Of a stretch of 7,933 nt of DNA, positions 5,163 to 7,933 are shown piece by piece. Numbering within the stretch: the first letter of the stretch is position 1; each line of letters opens with the position of its first letter. Origin of the DNA: DATHYZ01 sp035458865 (GTDB lineage: Bacteria; Chloroflexota; Limnocylindria; Limnocylindrales; CSP1-4). The notes under the pieces were generated by a model, which was given only the letters and a program-made list of their open reading frames with translations, was not told where the DNA came from and did no database searches. The stretch lies in the NCBI GenBank assembly GCA_035458865.1, contig DATHYZ010000264.1, positions 1 through 7,933 of the forward strand. Reading direction: 5' to 3'. A program made the position numbers and the translations under genes.

Positions 5163-5471
5163 TCACTCGCCGGTGTTGCGGGAAGAGCGGAAGGCGTGGC
5201 CCTCGACGTCGTCGTCGTCGTCGCCGGTGGCCCGCGGCATGGCGCCCTCGCGCGGCAGTCCTGCCTCGCGCGGCTGACCGAAGCCGTGGCCCTCGACGTC
5301 GTCGTCGTCGCCGGTGGCCCGGGGCACGGCGCCCTCGCGCGGGATCCCGGCCTCGCGCGGCAGTCCAGCCTCGCGTGGGAGTCCGGCCTCGCGCGGCTGA
5401 GCGAAGCCGTGGCCCTCGACGTCGTCGTCGGACTCGCGGGAACGCAGGAAGTCGTTGCTCTCGTTGCCCAT
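5163..5471 (-). CDS. 102-aa repeat protein with three DDVEGH motifs
   Basis: Family not recognised. ATG at 5471-5469 is preceded by GGAGG (5482-5478), six bases away, a good ribosome site that supports this strand. After a 14-residue head (MGNESNDFLRSRES) the protein is entirely repetitive: Asp-run, VEGH, Gly-Phe-x-Gln, then hexapeptides PREAGL/PREAGI/PREGAV/PREGAM, closing with PRATG and the next Asp-run. VEGH lies at residues 18-21, 59-62 and 89-92, giving units of 41 and 30 residues; the Asp-runs are 3, 4 and 5 long. The third copy ends VEGHAFRSSRNTGE. There are no Cys, Lys, Trp or hydrophobic stretches, so it is soluble and probably disordered. DDVEGH also occurs in the 66-aa protein at 1813-2013. 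It lies 145 bases downstream of the transporter gene on the same strand. It could be a multi-unit precursor cut at the motif, a scaffold, or a binding protein; none is shown. Confidence 0.8.
   Translation of the reverse strand: MGNESNDFLRSRESDDDVEGHGFAQPREAGLPREAGLPREAGIPREGAVPRATGDDDDVEGHGFGQPREAGLPREGAMPRATGDDDDDVEGHAFRSSRNTGE
5196..5426 (-). repeat. In-frame nested tandem repeats (90/123-bp units and 18-bp subunits)
   Basis: The block encoding DDVEGH starts at 5426, 5303 and 5213 reading leftward and ends at 5409, 5286 and 5196, so the periods are 123 and 90 bases. The 33-base difference equals two extra 18-base PREAG(L/I) units minus one GAC codon. The 18-base units are clearest at 5343-5360, 5361-5378 and 5379-5396. 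Asp tracts are pure GAC runs (GTC on the + strand, e.g. around 5208-5222), prone to slippage. All length changes keep the frame. Confidence 0.9.
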
Positions 5472-5526
5472 CTCGATCCTCCGCTGGGGGTCGGTCGGCG
5501 GGCCGATCGCCCGCGGGTACTTCGCG

Positions 5527-5532
5527 AGACTA
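5527..5532 (-). promoter_or_regulatory. Possible -10 (TAGTCT) for the 102-aa repeat gene
   Basis: On the - strand, TAGTCT lies about 55 bases before the ATG at 5471 and is one of few AT-containing hexamers in the gap. A matching -35 at 16-18 bases is not seen. The gene could instead be read through from the transporter gene. Confidence 0.25.
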
Positions 5533-5593
5533 CCTTGCGTGTCCAGACCCGGCGTAGCGGCCGGGCGACCGCCCCGCTGTCACCGAGGCGACA

Positions 5594-5615
5594 CCCCGGC
5601 GGACGCGGGCCGGGG
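5594..5615 (-). terminator. Possible short hairpin after the transporter gene
   Basis: CCCCGGC (5594-5600) pairs with GCCGGGG (5609-5615) around an 8-base loop, one base past the transporter stop on the - strand. No T-run follows. It may weaken read-through into the 102-aa gene, but the stem is short for so GC-rich a region. Confidence 0.3.
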
Positions 5616-5616
5616 T

Positions 5617-7257
5617 TCAGTCGCGCGTCAGCCCAGGTCCGCCATACAGCCCCATGAGGCGTACCGACAGCCCAGGGCCGCTGCCGACGAGCGCGAGGAA
5701 GTCCGGTCCATCCAGCACCAGGAGGCGCCCTTCGGACAGGGCCGTCACGGTGGCGCTCCTGGGAGCCTGCCGGAGCAGCCCCAGCTCTCCGAAGACCTGG
5801 TCGGGCCCGAGCTCTCGAAGCCGCCTCGGCGCTCCGTCCGGGCCGGCCTGGTCGACCGCGAAGCGACCGGTCTCGACGACGTAGAAGCGGTCGGCAGGCT
5901 CGCCCTCGCGGATGACGACCTGCCCCGGCTCCACGGCCATCGGCTCGAGTCGGGCGACCGCGGCCTCCATGGCGGCCGGAGGTACACCGGCGAAGAGCGG
6001 CAGGCCGGCGACACGGCGGAGCGTCGCCGAGGAGCCGTCGGTCGCCAGCTGGATGCCGGGGCCCACGAGGACGATGGCGACCAGGGCCGCAGCGACGACG
6101 GAGATGCCCCCGGCCGCGAGGACGGGCAGGGCTCCGACGGCGCTGGCCAGGATGGGGATGGCGAGCGAGCCGGCGGCATAGGCCAGCGTGGAGACCGTCA
6201 TGATCCCGCCCAGCGCCCGTCCGCGGACGGCGTCGGGAACGACTCGCTGGAAGACCGTCGTGCCGACGACCTCGACGATGAGGCTCCCCGTGGCCGTCAC
6301 GGCCATCGCGACGAGAGCGACGGCGACGGCCTCGGACGCCCCCAGCGCCGTGAGGCCGACGCCAAGCAGGAGGGCGCCTCCCAGCATCGGCATTCGCAGG
6401 GACGGTCTGAGGACGAGTGCGCCGCTCGCCACGGCTCCGATCAGCCCCCCGACGCCGATCGCGGCGTTGAGGTAGCCGGTCACCTCGTCGCCGGCGCCGA
6501 GCTGGTCGGTCGCCAGGATCACCGTCAGGACCCCCAGGCCGCCGAAGGTGAAGCCCGCGACGACGTCGAGGAACCCGAGCCCGACGAGCGGTCGGAGGAT
6601 CGGCCGGAGCGACGGCCGGGTCGCCTGCGCGGATGGCTCGGCCGAGGCGTCGTCCGTCGCGCCCGCCCGCGAGGGTGGCAGCGTCCAGAGGATCATCGCG
6701 ATCACCCCGAAGGTGACCGCGTTGATCGCGAACGCCAGCCCGAGGTCGGCGACCGCCAGGAGGAGCCCGGCGAGGCCCGGACCCACGATGAAGGCAAGGT
6801 TGTCCAGGGAGGCCCAGGCGCTGTTGGCCGGCCCCAGCTCGCGCTCGTCGCGAACGAGGCTCGGCAGGTATGACCCGATCGCCGGGCCGAAGAAGGCCGA
6901 GAAGCAGGTCGCCGTGATCGCCACGGCGACGATGCCGAGGAGTGGTCCGTCCGTCAGCACGAGCCAGGCGAGCGCGACCATGCAGATGCCGCGCGCGATG
7001 TCGGTGACGAAGAGGACCAGGCGACGGTCGAACCGATCGGCCGCGATCCCCGCCGGGAGCGACAGGAAGACGTACGGGAGCACACGGGCCGCGCCGACGA
7101 GCCCGAGCAGGACCGGGTCGTCGCTCTGCCGGTAGACCACGACGAGCAGGGCGACCAGGTAGAGCCAGTCGCCGACCGACGAGACGAACTCGCCGACGAG
7201 CAGCCGGGTCAGGGCCTTGTTCGAGAGCAGACCGCGATACGTCGCGAGCGCGCTCAT
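5617..7257 (-). CDS. MFS transporter fused to a C-terminal cyclic-nucleotide-binding domain
   Basis: 546 aa from ATG at 7257-7255. The frame is open beyond, but an earlier start would run through the promoter gap and over the divergent subtilase gene. Residues 1 to about 405 are a Major Facilitator transporter of the efflux type (MFS_3/EntS-like): TM1 around GEFVSSVGDWLYLVALLVVV, the loop 2-3 signature GIAADRFDRRLVLF, and a loop between halves that is Ala/Ser-rich (SRAGATDDASAEPSAQATRP). The second half ends with VVAAALVAIVLVGPGIQL. From about 415 a full cNMP-type domain follows: LPLFAGVPPAAM, VVIREGEPADRFYVVETGRF, and the cassette VFGELGLLRQAPRSATVTAL with the Gly-Glu and Arg-Ser that bind nucleotide in CRP. 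It should be cytoplasmic, so transport may be gated by a nucleotide (inference); in some family members the domain no longer binds ligand. Substrate unknown. No ribosome site is evident before the ATG. Confidence 0.9.
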   Translation of the reverse strand: MSALATYRGLLSNKALTRLLVGEFVSSVGDWLYLVALLVVVYRQSDDPVLLGLVGAARVLPYVFLSLPAGIAADRFDRRLVLFVTDIARGICMVALAWLVLTDGPLLGIVAVAITATCFSAFFGPAIGSYLPSLVRDERELGPANSAWASLDNLAFIVGPGLAGLLLAVADLGLAFAINAVTFGVIAMILWTLPPSRAGATDDASAEPSAQATRPSLRPILRPLVGLGFLDVVAGFTFGGLGVLTVILATDQLGAGDEVTGYLNAAIGVGGLIGAVASGALVLRPSLRMPMLGGALLLGVGLTALGASEAVAVALVAMAVTATGSLIVEVVGTTVFQRVVPDAVRGRALGGIMTVSTLAYAAGSLAIPILASAVGALPVLAAGGISVVAAALVAIVLVGPGIQLATDGSSATLRRVAGLPLFAGVPPAAMEAAVARLEPMAVEPGQVVIREGEPADRFYVVETGRFAVDQAGPDGAPRRLRELGPDQVFGELGLLRQAPRSATVTALSEGRLLVLDGPDFLALVGSGPGLSVRLMGLYGGPGLTRD

Positions 7258-7468
7258 CGCGACCGAGGCCTCGGCACGGGTCCGGCTCCCTCCGCCATCC
7301 GGGGAGTGTACGGCCCACTCGGCCCCGCATCCCGCCAGCAACGTCGACCGAAGATCGGCGTCATAGGTGATGCACCGAGGTCGTGGTGTCGCTAGGACCA
7401 TCGAACAGTAGCCCCGCCCGCGGTCGGCCTTCAGGCTCGCAGGGGCGTCGACGCGACGGCGCATCGCG
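7258..7468. promoter_or_regulatory. Divergent intergenic region between transporter and secreted subtilase
   Basis: This 211-base gap must hold the promoters of both genes. On the - strand, TACACT (7310-7305) is a plausible -10 for the transporter, about 48 bases before its ATG, without a good -35. The sequence is less GC-rich around 7350-7412 (GTCATAGGTGATGC, CATCGAACAGTAG), where the subtilase promoter probably lies, though I cannot assign its boxes. A perfect 12-bp palindrome, CCGAGGCCTCGG, lies at 7263-7274. No TGTGA-N6-TCACA Crp site is seen. Confidence 0.4.
7263..7274. promoter_or_regulatory. 12-bp perfect palindrome in the transporter leader
   Basis: CCGAGGCCTCGG is its own reverse complement and lies six bases upstream of the transporter ATG, where a ribosome site would be expected. 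It could be an operator or simply chance in GC-rich DNA. Confidence 0.3.
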
Positions 7469-7933
7469 ATGGAACGGAGGCACGTCATCACCGCCCGCCG
7501 AGCACTGCCCGCGGCGCTGATCCTGCTCGTCGCCAGCTCGAGTGTCGCCACGGCGACCGAGCCTGTCGCCGCACCCCCGGCGGTCGAGACCTCGGCGCAG
7601 GTCACCGCATCCGACGGCGGGCTGTCCGCCGAGGGCCGCTACATCGTGGTGCTGCGCGGGCGAGCGTCGGGCGACGTCGCCGGCGCGGCCGGGTCCGCGG
7701 CGGCCCTCGGGCGGCGACATGGCTTCCAGCCCGATCACGTCTTCTCCCGGGCCATGCGCGGCTTCTCGGCCGTCCTCCCGGACGCGGTCCGTCAGCGCCT
7801 GGAGCGCGACCCGGACGTCCAGGCGATCGTCCCCGACGAGCTCGTCGAGCTCACCTGGGTGCGGCCGACCGGCATCCGGCGGGTCAACGCGCCGGCGTCG
7901 CCGATCACCGATATCGACGGCATCGACGACGCC
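7469..7933 (+). CDS. Secreted subtilisin-like protease precursor (S8 with I9 propeptide), 3'-truncated
   Basis: The frame is open from ATG 7469 to the right edge (155 codons visible); an in-frame TAG at 7409-7411 with no ATG between limits the start. Residues 1-35 form a Sec signal peptide: basic n-region MERRHVITARR, hydrophobic core ALPAALILLVASSSV, then an Ala-rich cleavage region around ATATEPVAA. After a linker, residues about 58-130 are an inhibitor I9 propeptide: GRYIVVLRGRAS, ALGRRHGFQPDHVFSRAMRGFSAVLP, and LERDPDVQAIVPDELVEL. The sequence then reaches RPTGIRRVNAPASP, typical of the N-terminus of mature extracellular subtilases just before the catalytic Asp block. The triad itself lies outside the window, so activity cannot be judged. 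It is divergent from the transporter. It differs from the intracellular subtilase at 4175-5008 in having export and pro-regions. No clear ribosome site precedes the ATG. Confidence 0.88.
   Translation, partial: MERRHVITARRALPAALILLVASSSVATATEPVAAPPAVETSAQVTASDGGLSAEGRYIVVLRGRASGDVAGAAGSAAALGRRHGFQPDHVFSRAMRGFSAVLPDAVRQRLERDPDVQAIVPDELVELTWVRPTGIRRVNAPASPITDIDGIDDA

Noticed and set aside
5196..5426. Possible CRISPR array
   Set aside because: Repeats are coding, in frame and unequal (123 and 90 bases), spacers are themselves repetitive, and no cas gene is present.
5079..5657. + strand frame of 192 aa with repeats of ALDVVVVAGG type
   Set aside because: It is the mirror of the repeat gene. It lacks a ribosome site, while the - strand frame has GGAGG and shares DDVEGH with an independent protein.
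5144..7330. Long - strand frame overlapping both the transporter and the repeat gene
   Set aside because: It is a different - strand frame from the transporter and yields Arg/Gly-rich nonsense across a region whose other frame encodes a full MFS-cNMP protein.
1..7933. tRNA, rRNA, insertion sequence or integrase
   Set aside because: No cloverleaf, rRNA-like stretch, transposase motif or flanking inverted and target repeats were seen on reading both strands.

Overview
This is a 7.9 kb stretch of very GC-rich bacterial DNA. The GC-biased third codon positions, the high Ala/Arg/Gly content, the long spurious antisense reading frames and the gene mix (M24 peptidase, subtilases, Crp-type regulator, MFS transporter with a cyclic-nucleotide domain, many small orphan proteins) fit a free-living Chloroflexota (Limnocylindria-like) or an actinobacterium. 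That placement is an inference; no phylogenetic marker gene is present.

Layout: (1) The window opens inside a + strand M24 Xaa-Pro peptidase gene with all five metal ligands. (2) From about 1.08 to 2.5 kb there are three small + strand genes of unknown function (197, 66 and 77 aa). Strong hairpin terminators follow the second and the third. (3) From 2.55 to 5.1 kb a compact + strand operon has its own promoter, a Crp/Fnr-type regulator, a GAF-domain protein and a minimal intracellular subtilisin-like protease, and ends in a 12-bp GC hairpin. (4) On the - strand, 5163-7257, are an MFS efflux-type transporter fused to a C-terminal cyclic-nucleotide-binding domain and, downstream of it, a 102-aa repeat protein. 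(5) Divergent from the transporter, a secreted subtilase precursor (signal peptide plus I9 propeptide) begins at 7469 and runs off the right edge.

The most unusual feature is a short protein motif, Asp-Asp-Val-Glu-Gly-His. It occurs once in the 66-aa protein (+ strand) and three times in the 102-aa protein (- strand). In the latter it punctuates imperfect repeats of 41 and 30 residues built from PREAGL-like hexapeptides. The two genes lie 3.3 kb apart in opposite orientation and are otherwise dissimilar, so the motif looks like a portable tag or recognition element of an undescribed small-protein family. The window contains no modifying enzyme, only proteases, so its role is unknown.

The Crp-GAF-subtilase operon looks like a signal-responsive proteolysis module. 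A second cyclic-nucleotide-type domain sits on the neighbouring transporter. A direct link between these parts is inferred from proximity only.
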